Assembly: GCA_030068075.1 (NCBI GenBank)
Contig: CM057826.1
Coordinates: 74,931,312-74,995,311, forward strand
Origin: Paguma larvata
Taxonomy: Eukaryota; Chordata; Mammalia; Carnivora; Viverridae
Length of the DNA stretch: 64,000 nt
Direction: 5' to 3'
Under the pieces are notes generated by a model. It saw nothing but the letters and a program-made list of their open reading frames with translations, made no database searches and had not been told where the DNA came from. This document shows positions 11,571-24,479 of this stretch, in pieces (position 1 is the first letter of the stretch; every line of letters begins with the position of its first letter). Both the position numbers and the translations under genes were made by a program.

Positions 11571-13394
11571 CCAACTATGGTTTAAAAAGCATCAAAGAGT
11601 TTTCAGAAAAAAAAAAATGAAATTTTATAAAAGAACTAGACTTCATCTTGATGAAGCAAAAAGCAAGGATCATTGATAAATTCACTGTGAAAATATTCCA
11701 TGTCACCACTGGTCACTCTGAGGCCTCAAACACACTAACTCATAACCAGACTATTTTGACACCTATCATACTAAGCTCAGTGCAGTTCAAAGGCCAATGA
11801 TAAAAAAGATTGTCGATTATTGTTAGAGGGTTATTTTCTAGGTAATTTTTTTTTTTGCTCCAGTCAGAGCTTTGGTCAACACATTTTTCAAGAGCCTCAA
11901 CTAGTTTAATCCATGGGGAACATCCTCAATCAGGAATATGTTTTATCAGTAATTTTTATAATACTTGTGGTTTTATATATCTAATAACTATATACAAATG
12001 TATATATTCATTTTACTAATCTTTACCTATTACTTTTGACACTCCTCTAATATGGAGTTTTCAGAAATAGCAATTTATTACATTAGTCAGAGGATACGGC
12101 TTACAGCTTCCTGATGTATGACTATCATCAAAGAAACAAGTAGGTATTCATCATACATCAACTGAATATAGCAAATATGGATTTCAGGCCAAAAGAAAAT
12201 GCAAGTGTGTGAGAAATGTAACATACTTTAATTTATCTTTCAAGCCCCATTTCCACTAAATATCAAACTTTCTATTATAAAAATACAATTGCCTCTTTGT
12301 TCACTAGTGTGCAAGCAAATTTTTAACAACTATCTCTGGGGTAGTAGAAAGCAACCCCTGATTCATAGCATTCCCCAGTTTTAATGGCATAAATACCCTG
12401 GCCAGTTACGAGTGTCTAACTTGGCATCCACTTAACAAAGAGATGCAAAGAAGTGCTAACAATACAAACCAAATTAGCTCCCAAACACACTACTGCTTCT
12501 TTTCTAGGAGTTATATCAACGTATTTCTTAGCAAAACTTTTGAGCAGGAATCCAGCTATCCATGCCTATACATACTGAGATAGATGTCACCCTATTAATC
12601 CACAAAGGACCCTATTCTGTTTTCACTTGTACTCTAACTCAAGAATTCTCCGAGTCTGTATTTTAGCTAGGAGAAGTCCATTTGGACCCATGGGCAATTT
12701 GCATTCACCCCCACAGCTCATGAAACAAAGGAGTCTCTAGGCACCTGTTACACACCCATTCAACTAGACACATCTTGCATCCATTTCTATTCTGCCGCCC
12801 CTGTGATGCATTGTAGTGCAAGAAGATCTGAGGTTCAGCCATGACTTCAGATTCCATGTGGAAGGTGAGATAGATGGGTCTTTGGACCTGACTCGCCCAG
12901 TATACCTGAGATTTCTGTCACCCCTTCATCCAGTCATTCAGCATAGATGTATTGAGGGCAAGAGAGAGTGTTCTTTCAGGGATGCTCTTGAACATCTAAC
13001 AATGGTTTTCCTCCCAATTACTGTCTCATCAGAACAGGAATCCATACTCTGTATTAGGCTCCTGTATTTGTATTATTTACAAATGATTCATCCTCCAACA
13101 TTTTTGACAATACCCAAGCTTAGGTTTTTAATACTGCCAGGCTCTTGTACAAGAAATTCTTTTTCTATGTTTTTAGCATCTTTTTCATGAGGAAAGATAT
13201 TCTATTGAAAAAGGGGATAAAGGGCAAAAAATGAGCAGAGATTTTAGAGAAATCTTCAGTTAATGTAAAAATATTATCTTACTACATGTACTTTTGTTCT
13301 AGAGGGAAATTGGATTTTTTTTATCAAAAACTTTACTCATACGACGAGGCTTTTCCCCAGCAATTTAATTCTCAACTTTTACCATAAAGAATAA
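11571..13394. other. Unassigned AT-rich DNA
   Basis: No gene or repeat was recognised. An open frame at 12816-13190 does not begin with ATG and has no recognisable domain. Confidence 0.5.
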
Positions 13395-13680
13395 TTTAAA
13401 ATGTTCACAATTTAACTGTAAGGATGCTCATCACAGTGTTGTTAATCATTGTAAAAAACAGCAAACACCAAAATCAAAATTTAGTAACAAATTATATGCG
13501 TTAAATTAAATATTATACAACTATTAAACGAGATTATTGAAAGATATACTATCAGAGAAAGTGTGTAATTTACAGTTAAATGGAAAAATCAAAATAGGTT
13601 TCTAAAAAAAAATCTTGTACATGCCTATGTATGTTGTAATATCCAAGGGACAGTATATTCAGTGATTTTTACTGTCGTCT
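13395..13680 (+). repeat. Old L1M-like 3' region fragment
   Basis: The text around 13422-13530 ('ggatgctcatcacagtgttg', then a 'tattatacaactattaaac' block) and a 'gttaaatggaaaaatc' block near 13577 resemble the 3' region of old L1M elements. Divergence is high and the boundaries are estimates. Confidence 0.5.
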
Positions 13681-13893
13681 TATTATCAGCTTTCTAATTT
13701 CTTTCTTAGAAGTAACGTTTGGTAAGTGGTAAAATATCCTTTTACCAAATACCACTTAAATAACACCTCAGACAAATATATGTTGATAATGATGTATAAT
13801 TTTTTTTTATTTAGGGAGGAGACTATCTGATTTTTTTTCATTTTATTTGTTCTACAGCTTTGAGATTAACATACAGTTTCACATATATTTCTT

Positions 13894-14118
13894 GAAAAAA
13901 AAATTTGTGTGTTTATTTATTTGAGAGAGAGGGGAGAAGGAGAGAGAGAAAGAGAGCACACATTCCTGCATAAACCAGAGAGAGGCAGAAAATCCCAAGC
14001 AGGCTCTGCACTGTCAGCTCAGAGCCTGATGCAGGGACTGGATCACATGAACCACAGGATCATGACCTGAGCTGAGATCAAGAGTTGGACACTTACCCGA
14101 CTGAGCCACCCAGCACTC
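13894..14118 (-). mobile_element. Carnivore SINE (SINEC), minus strand, inserted in a MIR
   Basis: The reversed A-tail is on the left, then a GA-rich block, then 'gctcagagcctgatgcag', then 'gatcatgacctgag' and 'ctgagccacccag' at the right (reversed head). The target-site duplication is cacatatatttctt (13880-13893) and cacgtatatttctt (14119-14132), one mismatch in 14. Confidence 0.94.
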
Positions 14119-14300
14119 CACGTATATTTCTTAATCCTCACACCTATCCCTACATGATATAGAAGATGTTGTTATCCCTCTTTCACATGTAAGAAAACTG
14201 TGCCTATATGCCATGTAGTGATTTACACTGTCACTTAGCATATAGGTTATGAATTATGTGCCTCCAAATTCAGCACTCTTTCAAATACATCATGATGTTT
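14119..14300 (-). repeat. MIR, minus strand (host of the SINE)
   Basis: A 'cttaatcctcacacctatcc' block, then 'gttgttatccctctttcaca', then 'aagaaaactgtgcc', and 'aaattcagcactctttc' match the reverse complement of MIR in order. A short left part lies before the SINE near 13860-13893. Confidence 0.7.
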
Positions 14301-15469
14301 TATGTAAAATCTGTTCATACAATATTTGAAAGAGAAGATAACATATAAATAATAAAGACATTTATTTCAAGTACTGGAAAAATTGCAGAGACATTTTAAT
14401 CAAAGGAATTACAACTGTACCCTGAAATAGATGCCCTTGCCTATTAGTTAAACAAATTATGTATAAGAGAAATATGTGTATTAATACTCTAAAAACTCAA
14501 AAAAACAAGGAAAAAAATAAGACTATGTTGCAGCCTTTGGCTAAGGCAGTTGTGTGTATTCCCTTAATTATCAGATTAACTTTATTGAGTACGTACTTTC
14601 AAGTTTATATCATGTATACCTTTTTCTATGATAATATCTAGTTTAAAAATAAGTGTATCTACTCCAGGTTATGCAAGTAGCAGGTGACAGAAACCAGTCA
14701 ATGCTTTTCATTCATGATCTTATGTTTATGTGAGCAAGTATCAATTGGTATGAATCACCATCACCATCAACAGAAGTCTGCTAGCAACATAGATTGAACT
14801 GGTAACCCAAAGACTACCAAAACATTTACAAGAGGTGAGATGTCAGTATTTTTTCAATCACTTGGATTTAAAGAGGAAATTTGCTGAGTAGAATACCAAA
14901 CATTGGCACACATAATGACCTCATTGGTCTATTTATTTTATAATAGTTTTCATGATAATCAAAACCATTCTGTTTATGACGAACAACACAATAAGAAAAA
15001 GGAAATGGAGCAATTACATGGATAGACAAAGTCAGCACATTGCTTTTGATTGAATAACATGGCAGTTTTATGTAAAGCTGCTTTCAGGCACCTAAATTAC
15101 CTAAGGAAGTGTGGGTTTTCCCTACTTTGCCTCATTGCATATTGAATGTCTACACAACAATGTATTACCCTATTGTGCCAAAGACAGTCACTATTATATC
15201 CTTTATATGTATGAGTGCATGACAGTCCTGAGTTCGAACTGTTCTAAAGATGTCTATATATCTAACAAAAACAAGGGTTCTAATCCACAATTTATAATGT
15301 TTATGTATTCTAAAAGATCTACTCATTTACTTCTCATTCATATGAAGTATTATCTATATATGAGTTCGGGAGACTTAGAAAAAGCAAAATAGGAAGATTC
15401 ATTAGAAGTATTATAAGCAGACAATTGATTTACCACTGACCTCATTTTCTGCATTCAGCAGAACTGTAT
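14301..15469. other. Unassigned AT-rich DNA
   Basis: No gene or recognised repeat. Open frames here (60 and 93 codons, plus strand) have no features. Confidence 0.5.
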
Positions 15470-15570
15470 AGAACTCTCTACCTTATGCCACGCATTGGGT
15501 CCAACAGAATAGATTAGCCCCTGCCTTCATGAGTCTTTTATTCTGGTGATAGTCTAATCAATGTCATAAT
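15470..15570 (-). repeat. Short L2 3'-end fragment, minus strand
   Basis: 'cccctgccttcatgagtc' followed by 'ttttattctggtgata' resembles the reverse complement of the L2 3' region. Short and diverged. Confidence 0.4.
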
Positions 15571-18500
15571 TGATTTCCCCTACACTAAAGAGGAATTTCC
15601 CATCCTAACATGTATAAGATTTACAAGATGGCGTGACTAACTACTGTGGTTTGACAGAAAGTCACCTCAAAGTTTGGCTCTGTGTTTTTGCTCATCCTAT
15701 AAGCTGAAGTCTGTTGACTAACACAGCTTTCAAAATGTGTCATACCTGTGGCTCTCACTTTAAAGGAAACACATGAAAGCCAGGAGACTTTGTTCCTGGG
15801 GAAATCTGGCAGAGAAAAACTGATCAAATCAAGGACATGCCCATAGCAGAGGACAAGATCAAGCTGCCGGGTCTGGCTCATCTAATGCATTTTCATATCT
15901 CCAGAGACCGGTGATCAGAGTCCTGTTTCTAAAAATGTCCATGCTTCTGGGAATACTATTATTAAATCATTTTTCACTTTTCACATTTTCTTTTCTTCCA
16001 TCAGTCTGAATATCTATTCTAAAGCCATAGGACCGCATTTGTCAAAGAGATAAGCAACACTGTTATTCGGAGGGAGAATGTGAGATGTCTTTTAAAAACA
16101 AAATAAAAAAATTACAAAATCTACAATCTTCCTTCGCTAAAAGAAAAATCAATTCAGAACATTTATGACCTTATCATTACATTGTATTTATGCATCCCCA
16201 TGGTGGAAAGGGATGAATTTAAATTAATCTTCTCACTGATCTAGAAAAAGTTATTTTGATACATCAAAATTTCTCCTTAGGTGCGTGAACAATTCAGCAT
16301 GCTCAAGTATGCTGTGACATGCTAAATTCTGCATTCGTCCCAACGTTTTGGACAGACTTGTTTTCTCTACTACTTAGCAGCAAAGCAAAACATAGGGCAT
16401 ATACTAAATCAATCATTCAAAGTTTAATTCATTCATTTCAAAGACACATCTACATTAAAGTTACAGCCACTTAGGAATAAATACCACTTAGGAAGGTTAA
16501 GCCAGCAGTTTAAACTTAAGAGTTGACCACTAATGTACCAAGTCTCTAAAACTATCCTTTCAAATGAATGTTTTCTTAAATTCATTTAAATATGGGGATC
16601 TCTGTCCCCCACCTATGTCCTAGCTTTAGTAAGTCGTATTTTGCTGGGAAACATTTTCTGCTCCAAGTCTCTGTCTGAGAATGCTGGAAGAAATACTGCA
16701 GACTTAAGACTATTTAAAACCTTTGTTCCTGCTACATAAAGCCAGTCAAATTTGCTCAGAAATAGACATGCTTTTATTTCTCCTCAGTAATGAACAATCT
16801 GTTGAGCCATCTAAAATAACAAGCGACACTTTGTCCACAATTTTAAAATTCATTCACACATTTCATTTACTAATTGAAAAAGAAAAGGCTTTTGATTCAT
16901 CATTTTCCCCTAAGACTCCTCATTTCTATTCCCTCCCTCCAGTATCTTTTATATTAGTAAAGTTTTTACGCCTTCCTAGGGAAAAAAAACAACAACAACA
17001 TTATTTAGGTTTCAGTAGGCTTCACTGCAACACCAAAAAGATTATTTGGCAAAGGAGACATGGCTTAATTTCATTCTATTACATCTTATATTTTCATATC
17101 CCTCATTACTGTTCTTACTGCCAGTTTGCAATAATGCTCAATAATGGAGGATACAGAACGCATGGGACTGGAAATCCACATATAAATCCCAACCTTATTC
17201 TATCCAACACATTCAATCTTCTTCAAACTAACCTTTCACTGGAGAACCTGATAATGAGCAAAACTGGCTGAGAGCAGTTTCACCGCATCTCACTTCTGGC
17301 AGAAATACGACTAAAGTAAGTAGTGGCCAGGGTGCAAGTCACAGTGTAGCTAGGAGTTTTATCAAAGTGAACTGAAGTACAGAACTTACCAATTAACTCA
17401 ATATGCCAAGAATTCTCTGAGCAGCAAGATCAAAAATAACAGAGGGTGACAGAGGACTGGATGCTGCTCCAACCCTGACTTAAAGCAGCCAAGAGGAAGT
17501 GTTTCTTTTCAGGCCTGGGGAAACTGCCATGTCAGTAAAGGGCTATAGTCTCAGGTCCCAAGTACAGAGGATGAAATAGGTCTGTGATTGAGGAATGGAA
17601 CATGAAATAGGGAGAGAGATAGGGAAAGCTCTTAAAGAGTCACAAAAACTAAAGTTAAAAATTAGGTCAGCAAAGGCTGCCTAGATTCCTTATTAGGTGG
17701 AAAAGAAAAAATAGGAGGGCTATGTACAGATTCTTCCAAAAATGCCACTGAATCTTTGCTCCCTTTAGGCAGATGGGGAGTACTCCATCTATCTTTCCTT
17801 CTGGGCGCTTGCTAACTTCAGACAAGACTCCCTCAAGTCCCAGAAGGGGTGAGAGGGAGGGATATCAGAATGCTTTACGGACAGACTCCTGACACTCTCT
17901 ACTCATCTTTGCACAAGCCGCAGGTAGATCCCTAGGTAGGAGAACACTTCTAGAGCCTGAGTTCCAGGACTGCATCTTCCGGGGTCAATCCCAGAGATGG
18001 TGTTAAGTAGAGTGATTATCATTACAACTTACGTCCCTAAATAACTGAGGTCCTTATAATTTTAAAGCACTTTTTAAAAAATCAATCAGACATGCCAAAT
18101 GAAAACATGGGTCAGGTAATAAGGGATCAAAGTAATAAAACCAGCGGGTCTAATCTTAAACTATGGCAAATAAACAATAAGTTATGTTTGAGCTTTCTGA
18201 CAGCCAACGTAAAGGGGAAAATACATTAGGAGGGGATTCCTTAGGATAATTAGTTTATAACATGCTTATTTTTCCTCCAATCTGGTCATGGATTAACAGT
18301 GAGATCAGTAAGTATAAAGACCGATCTAAACATACTGGGTACACAAAGAGAAATAAATAGAATTAATTATATCACTAGAAAGAGAGGAGTAAAATCTAAT
18401 AAGTAAACTGAGTGGTGAGGCTTTTATTACTAGCCAACTCTTGAGTTGGTTGTTAATGTTTAAGAATTCATTTGGGGGAACTTCAACCAAAGAAGATCAA

Positions 18501-19124
18501 AGACATGTCAAACATGCTGGTTCAAGGTAGAGGGAGAGACAAAAGCTAGGTAGAAAGCTGAGGACAATTTTGATAATCATGGCCAAGTTTAAAAAGAGAC
18601 AGGATAAAGATAAAATCGTGGATGTTCAAATCATTAGCAAATTCCATGTATCCAGTAGCATTTCAAGCATCATAGAATGTAAATTTCATATCATGAGGCT
18701 TTTATTTATTTGGAGGCAGTTTAAAGATATTCACCTTGTGACAATTATCACCTTTGCTCTGAGGAAGCAAAAACTCAGCACACGGGCTGTGCTCGGAATA
18801 TTCGAAGGCCTATGAGTAGTTCTGACAACAGATATATTTGAATCTATTCATTAACTTTGAACTGTAACACCCAGCCAGAGAGTTTGGATAGCTTCCAGCA
18901 ATTGCATTGTGCACCATGACAACCTAACTGCAGTGTGTTTTATAGGAAGGAGTGTTTTAGGACATTTTAAAATCAGTAGTTGTTCACTAGAACAAGCATT
19001 TCTATATCAAGAACAAAGTGGGTTTTTTTTTAATTTTTCAGCAAAATATTATCCCAGAGATATTTAATAACTTCATTTATATGGCATATGTCCATTTAAT
19101 TTAGATCTTAAGAGTAATGTTTTA
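15571..19124. other. Unassigned DNA, largest unique block of the left half
   Basis: No gene or repeat was recognised. It holds the longest open frame outside LINEs (ATG at 16768 to the stop at 17271, 167 codons, plus strand). That frame has no recognisable domain, no signal peptide call I would defend, and a simple caa-repeat in the middle (REKKQQQHY). I treat it as probably non-coding. Confidence 0.5.
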
Positions 19125-19325
19125 GGGGCACCTGGGTGGCTCAGTTGGTTGAGCATCTGACTCTTGATTTTTGTTCACGTCATGATCCCAAGGTCATGGG
19201 ATCGAGCCCTGCATCAGCATCCCTGCTGAGCGTGAATCCTGCCTAAGATCTGTCTGTCTGTCTCCCTCTCTCTCTCTTCCTCTGCCTCTCTCCTCTAACT
19301 CATGCTCTCTTTAAAAAAAAAAAAA
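19125..19325 (+). mobile_element. Carnivore SINE (SINEC), plus strand, older subfamily
   Basis: The head 'ggggcacctgggtggctcag' is intact. The body reads 'catgatcccaaggtcatggg' then 'atcgagccctgcatcagc', which is closer to the general carnivore type than to the feliform type. It ends in a 13-base A run. Probable imperfect target-site duplication: agagtaatgttt before the head and aaagtaattttt after the tail. Confidence 0.9.
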
Positions 19326-20974
19326 GTAATTTTTCCAAGTTAAATTTTAAATTCCTAGTGAATATCTTCATTAAAGTAATCTGATAAATATGTATATTTA
19401 AATTCCTACGATATTTAAATACATATATTTAAATACATATATAAATAAAAAAGTAAAAGCATGGTTATCACTTCCCCTTCAACATGTATTTTACAAAAAA
19501 AAAAAACAAAAAAACACTGGGGATGGGTAGATATAGTTCTACAAATTTCTGTAGTAATAAAAATACAACAAGGTGAGAAACAGCCAAGTAAACAGAATGT
19601 TAATATAGTCTTTTAAATAAAGGTCATATGTTAGAGAAAAATTTAACCATGAAAATTAAAAGTAAAGTTTTCATTTAAATAGACATCATAACAATTGAGA
19701 CGTTTGGTTTCAAATTTTATAAAAGCACGTGTTTTCACAATTTTTAAAATGTCAATTTGGCGTCACTTTTTATTTTATAAGTAGTCTGTGTTTTACATGA
19801 ACTTGGAGTCAGTAGACTTTGTGCTATTATAGAAAGACAAAAAAAAATATTATAAACCAGTAACATCTAACTTTTTTTCTTTATGTATGAACATTTAAAT
19901 ACGAAGAAGTTCCTCCACAAACATTCAAACACATAACCAACTTACTTCTCTATAGAATTTCAGGGAGTCCCTAGATTTAATAAATTCTAGGACTAGGCTA
20001 AGACTCCAGGTCTGGTAAAAATATCATTTTCTTTCTTTCTTCCTATTTCCTTTCCTCTCTCCTTTCATTCCTCTCATTTGTTTGCTTGTTTTTAAAGACA
20101 GCATGAGCCTGAGATTTAAATTCAAGATGTGGAGTCTAGAATTTGCTTTACAGACCTAATCTGCATTTGTGGCTAGGTAATATTTAGGAGTAGTGTTTAA
20201 GGTATCTATTCTATTCTCCATTAATTTCCTGTACTTTACTGGGTACCAGGTTCTGTCCCTCAGTGCCTCTCAGCGGATGCTCACACACAGCCAGGAAAAA
20301 GGCTGAAGTAGCCTACCAGAACTCTACACATTTGGTTTCCAAAAGTCCAGCCTCAGAGAGAGAAAAAAAGCTTGAGATGAATAGAGAAGCTTTCCCCACA
20401 GGTAAAGAAATAGGTCAACTTTCTCACCCCGAGGATAAAAAATAAAAACTGGTCCGAGAAAATATAAAAACAAACAGGTCTTAGGACTATAGATTCAGGA
20501 AGACCAAGCCCTGACTCTCTGGCAATACCCAAGGGAGTTATCAAGACTCTAGAAAAGAATGGCTTTTTGATCCATATAAGGCCACTAGATTATAGCATCG
20601 GGACCCCAGTTCCCAGTAGACCCAAAAGGGCTAAAGATAAAAATCATGCATACCTCCATGAGAACTCACGTGGACTAACAACTAATAGCCACAGTATCAC
20701 TGCCTCCCACAAGCCCTGCAGTACTGCATCAAACTCCAGAACACTGACAAAATGAGACTTGGAAGGGAAAGCCAATCTCCGAGACTGACACAAGTTCAAT
20801 TTCTCACCAGAGCAGCTGGATTGGGATTCCAATGCCAAAGTAAATTGATTCGAAGGAAACTAACATTAATTAACAAACTAATTACATTTTTTAAAATTTA
20901 TACTCTGTTTTAAGAAGATAACCTAAAACATAACTTTCTCACAAATAAAAATTATTTTTTAAAAAGGTATACTT
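19326..20974. other. Unassigned AT-rich DNA
   Basis: Contains ATTTAAATACATAT-type low-complexity text near 19390-19445 and a CT-rich run at 20030-20080. No gene or repeat family recognised. Small open frames near 20263-20838 are on both strands and look like chance. Confidence 0.5.
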
Positions 20975-21187
20975 TTGGAGGCAGTGGCTCAGTCGGTTAA
21001 GTGACTTTTAACTTTGGCTCAGGTCATGATCTCATGGTTCATGAGTTCAAGTCCCACATCGGGCTCTGTGCTGACAGCTCAGAGCCTGGAGTCTGCTTCA
21101 GATCTTGTGTTTCCCTTTCTGATGCTCCTCCAGTGCTCACTCTCTGTCTCTCTATCTCTCAAAAATAAATAAACTTTAAAAAAAAAA
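20975..21187 (+). mobile_element. Carnivore SINE (SINEC), plus strand, diverged head
   Basis: The first bases are altered, but 'gtggctcagtcggttaag', 'ggctcaggtcatgatctcat', 'gggctctgtgctgacagctc' and an AATAAA-bearing A tail are all present. This is the feliform body type. A possible target-site duplication is ttaaaaaggtata before and ttaaagttatacc after. Confidence 0.9.
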
Positions 21188-21399
21188 CCTTTTAAAGTTA
21201 TACCATCAAATACTACCCAAAGTAAGCTCAAACAGCAGAATTAATATTAGATAAAATAGAGTTTAAGGCAAAAACAAACAAAACAAACAAAACATTGGGG
21301 ATGAAGAATGTCACAAAAAAATTATAGAAGGAATAATTTACTGAGAGTTTCTAGAAAGCCACAGACTGACTACAGGTGTTAATTTTACCTCAGACTATA

Positions 21400-22640
21400 C
21401 ATGAAAGCAAAGGCTGACAGATTTATTTATAAGGGAGTGCCCCAGGCTCAGTCCCTGATCCTCTGCTCTTCACCATCTACACACACTGTTTTGATAATCT
21501 CATCCAGTCTCATGGCTTTAAATACCATTTATGTAGGCTGCTGTCTCCCAAATATGTATCTCCAGCCCATCTCTCTCCTCAACTCCATATATGCACATCC
21601 AGTTGTCACCTCTGCTCAAAAATTGAATAGATCTCCCAAACCTAACATGCCAGAAACTTAACTTCTGTACCTGCTCTGCCTCAGCTTTCCACACCACTGT
21701 CAATGGCGAGACCATTCTTCCAGTTGCTCAGGTCAAAATCTTTGAGTTGTCATGGACTCCCCTGTCTCTCAAATCCCCTATTTAATCAGTAAATTATTCC
21801 AGTTCTATCTTCAATGTACAAATTCTCATCACTTCTCATTCACTTCATTACTACCAACTAGAGTCCAAGCCACCAATGTCTCTAAACTCATTTTCCAATT
21901 GCTACCCATCGTCCAATCTTAACATGGCAACAAGAGAGATCTGTACAAAACCATAGTCAGATTGTGTCACTCCTCTGCTCAGAGTCCTCTAGTGCCTTCC
22001 CATCTCCCATCTCTTCAGACATAAAACCAAAATCTTCTCATTGATTTATCTGATCCTACCCAATCTGTCCATTACCTCTCTGCTACCATACCTTACTGCT
22101 CTCCTCCTCAGTACTCTATTCTAGTCCCAGAGGCCTCTTTTATGTAGCTCATACTCAAGAAGGCATTTATTATCCTCCTATTTTACTCCCATTTTAGGAC
22201 TCAAACATGAGCTTCCACATTTTTACCTTGGGGTCTTTGTACTTGTTCCCCCAGCCTGGAACGCATCAAGCACAGATATTCACAGGACTCTTTGCCTCAC
22301 CTTCTTCGGGCTTTTCTTCAAGTGTCACACTCTCAGTGAGGCCACTTCCATCCCACATTTAAAAATTTATTCCTCCCATCATTCTCCATTCCCCTTCCTG
22401 GTTTTTATTTTTCTTTATATCTAGTAATAAAAAAAATTGTATGGTACACTGACAATTTGTGTGTTGAATTCTCCCTTGAAGACAGAAGTTTCTCTGGTTG
22501 ATTTTGTACTTCTTTCCCAATGCTTAAAATATTCCCTGACATATGATTTTTGGTTAAATGAGTTGTTTTATCTACTTCTGGGTGTATACAAGGCTGTAGA
22601 AGGAACACCATTCAGAAAGAATTAATCTTAGATTTGCTAA
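21400..22640 (+). repeat. LINE L2, plus strand, RT to 3' end
   Basis: A diverged RT start is readable at 21430-21530: KGVPQAQSL in place of the GVPQG motif, then SSLMALNTIY. It continues through 'ccagttgctcaggtcaaaat', the 'tgtgtcactcctctgctcag' block at 21964, and 'gtgaggccacttccatccc' near 22337. The order matches L2 from mid-RT to the 3' region. Frames are broken; the 86-codon open frame at 21401-21661 is an RT remnant. Confidence 0.75.
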
Positions 22641-22654
22641 CAGGTGATAGGATT

Positions 22655-22800
22655 TCAAATCTCTGCCTTCTAAACTTCACTGTGGCCTTAAATTGTCTAA
22701 ATTCTCTGATTCAGGTTTCTAATCTGTAAAATAGGAATAATTTTTTTCTAATGAGATATCTCAAGAATTAAGTGGAAACAACATATATCATCAACAATTT
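22655..22800 (+). repeat. MIR, plus strand
   Basis: 'caggtttctaatctgtaaaa' followed by 'taggaataattttt', preceded by diverged 'actgtggccttaaattgtc', matches the MIR core on the plus strand. Confidence 0.6.
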
Positions 22801-24479
22801 GATTTGATGCATATGGTAGTGGTTTGGTCAGGAAATGTTTAAAAGCTTAACTTGTATACATTTGGAGAAATCATAGTGTTTTGTTACCCTGGATTCTACT
22901 CTTTTTTTGTTTTCCTCTATGTTCTTGCTTTCCTACTTCATGTATGTATTACGTGTCTGATCCATGAAGGCATTTGAGTTTGATCCCTGAAACATGTTCA
23001 GTATATATTAGTGGCACCTGTAGGTAAAAGTTCCTTGAAAGCCAATGTATGTTTTGCAAAGGATCAGTTTATTTTCACATGTAGAAAAAGCCTTGAAGCA
23101 TTCCTTAGTAACTTGTAAGTTCTGTGAAAAAAAGAAAGAAACAGAAAAAGATTGATGAAATAGCAGCTACCACACTACAGTCCACACATAGACCAAGAGA
23201 AATTAAGAACAACAAGAAATAATCAGTGGAATGAAGACTCTGGGCTGTGAACAGGACTCTGTTATCCAGTCCCCAAATCCATCATCCAAAAGCATCAGTG
23301 CTCACCAAAAAAAATGAAGAAAATATAAACAATAAAAAAAAATAAAACCCCTAAAAAATTTGCAGGGGCAAAATAAAAAACTCCTGATGTTAAGCAACCA
23401 AGATAATTAAGTTGGAGTTTGAAATAATTTGAAGGTTTTCCTTTTTTGGTTTAAATTCATTTTCAAAGAGGGAGCTTCATTGTCTTTTATCCTCAAAATA
23501 TGTGTAAGCGTAAAAATAAAATCTGGCTTTAGTTTCTCGACATGTTTTATTCGAATGTCCAACCAAGTGAAAAGCTCCAGCCATTGGGGAATGATGCTGT
23601 GAATATTTTCTATTTGCAGGTTTTGTTTTTGTAGCTAGTGGGCGATTTTTTTTTTATCGAGTACCTTAAGATCCATTTAGTCTCCTGGCAACCATTCTCT
23701 ACATTTCTCGCAAAAGGACAATGAAATTACTGTACTTTTGTGGTTAAAAAAAAATATATTGCTGATTCTTTTGCCTATGCAAATTCAAACAGAATAAATC
23801 TTGAAACTAATAGCATCCAGTTTTTACCTTAGATAAGAGCATAAAGGTCAGTTTGCTACAAACTGAAACAATTATTCTTTTAAGATGAATAAACATGAGG
23901 TTAGCTGTCACATGTCTTTACTAGAGAAGCAAATTAGAGTGTTCATCAATGTGGCGCTGCCATCAGATGACGGATCTGGCTTTAAACAAAACATTAGGGC
24001 AGCCATGTTGACTACCCCTTCAGGTGAAACCCACACACAGGAAAGAAGCTCAGAGGCATCAAAAATAGGTGCTTGCACCCAAAGTCAGGAAAGTTACCAA
24101 TAAGGTATATACTCTAGAGGATATCACTATGTTCAAGTTTAAACAGAGAAAGCAGATCAGAAATTATTTTTTTCCTTAAGAAGCAAAAGGAAAATGGAAC
24201 AGGATATTTCACGACTTGAGAAGAAATTCAGTGCATTTTCATATGGTAACATGAATCTTTCTAATAAAATATTAAATACTTAATCATATAGCTAGAACCT
24301 CACAAAAGGCACCAAGAAAAGCGAGTATAACCCCTCAGTAAACTATACTGATCATGGCTTCACATTTCCTAACTTCCTTGAATCTTCCAGAACCAAACAC
24401 ATCATTTACTTCTGTTTATATCAGTTTACACAAGAACTCTCAGAATCTCATATCATTACTTATTTCCCATACTTTAATT
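22801..24479. other. Unassigned unique DNA
   Basis: No repeat was recognised over 1.6 kb. The part at 23400-24100 is free of any repeat I know and has non-repetitive complexity. It could contain conserved non-coding sequence, but nothing in the sequence alone proves that. Confidence 0.45.

Noticed and set aside
19250..19300. CT-rich tandem text as a separate microsatellite
   Set aside because: It is the normal CT-rich 3' part of the carnivore SINE.
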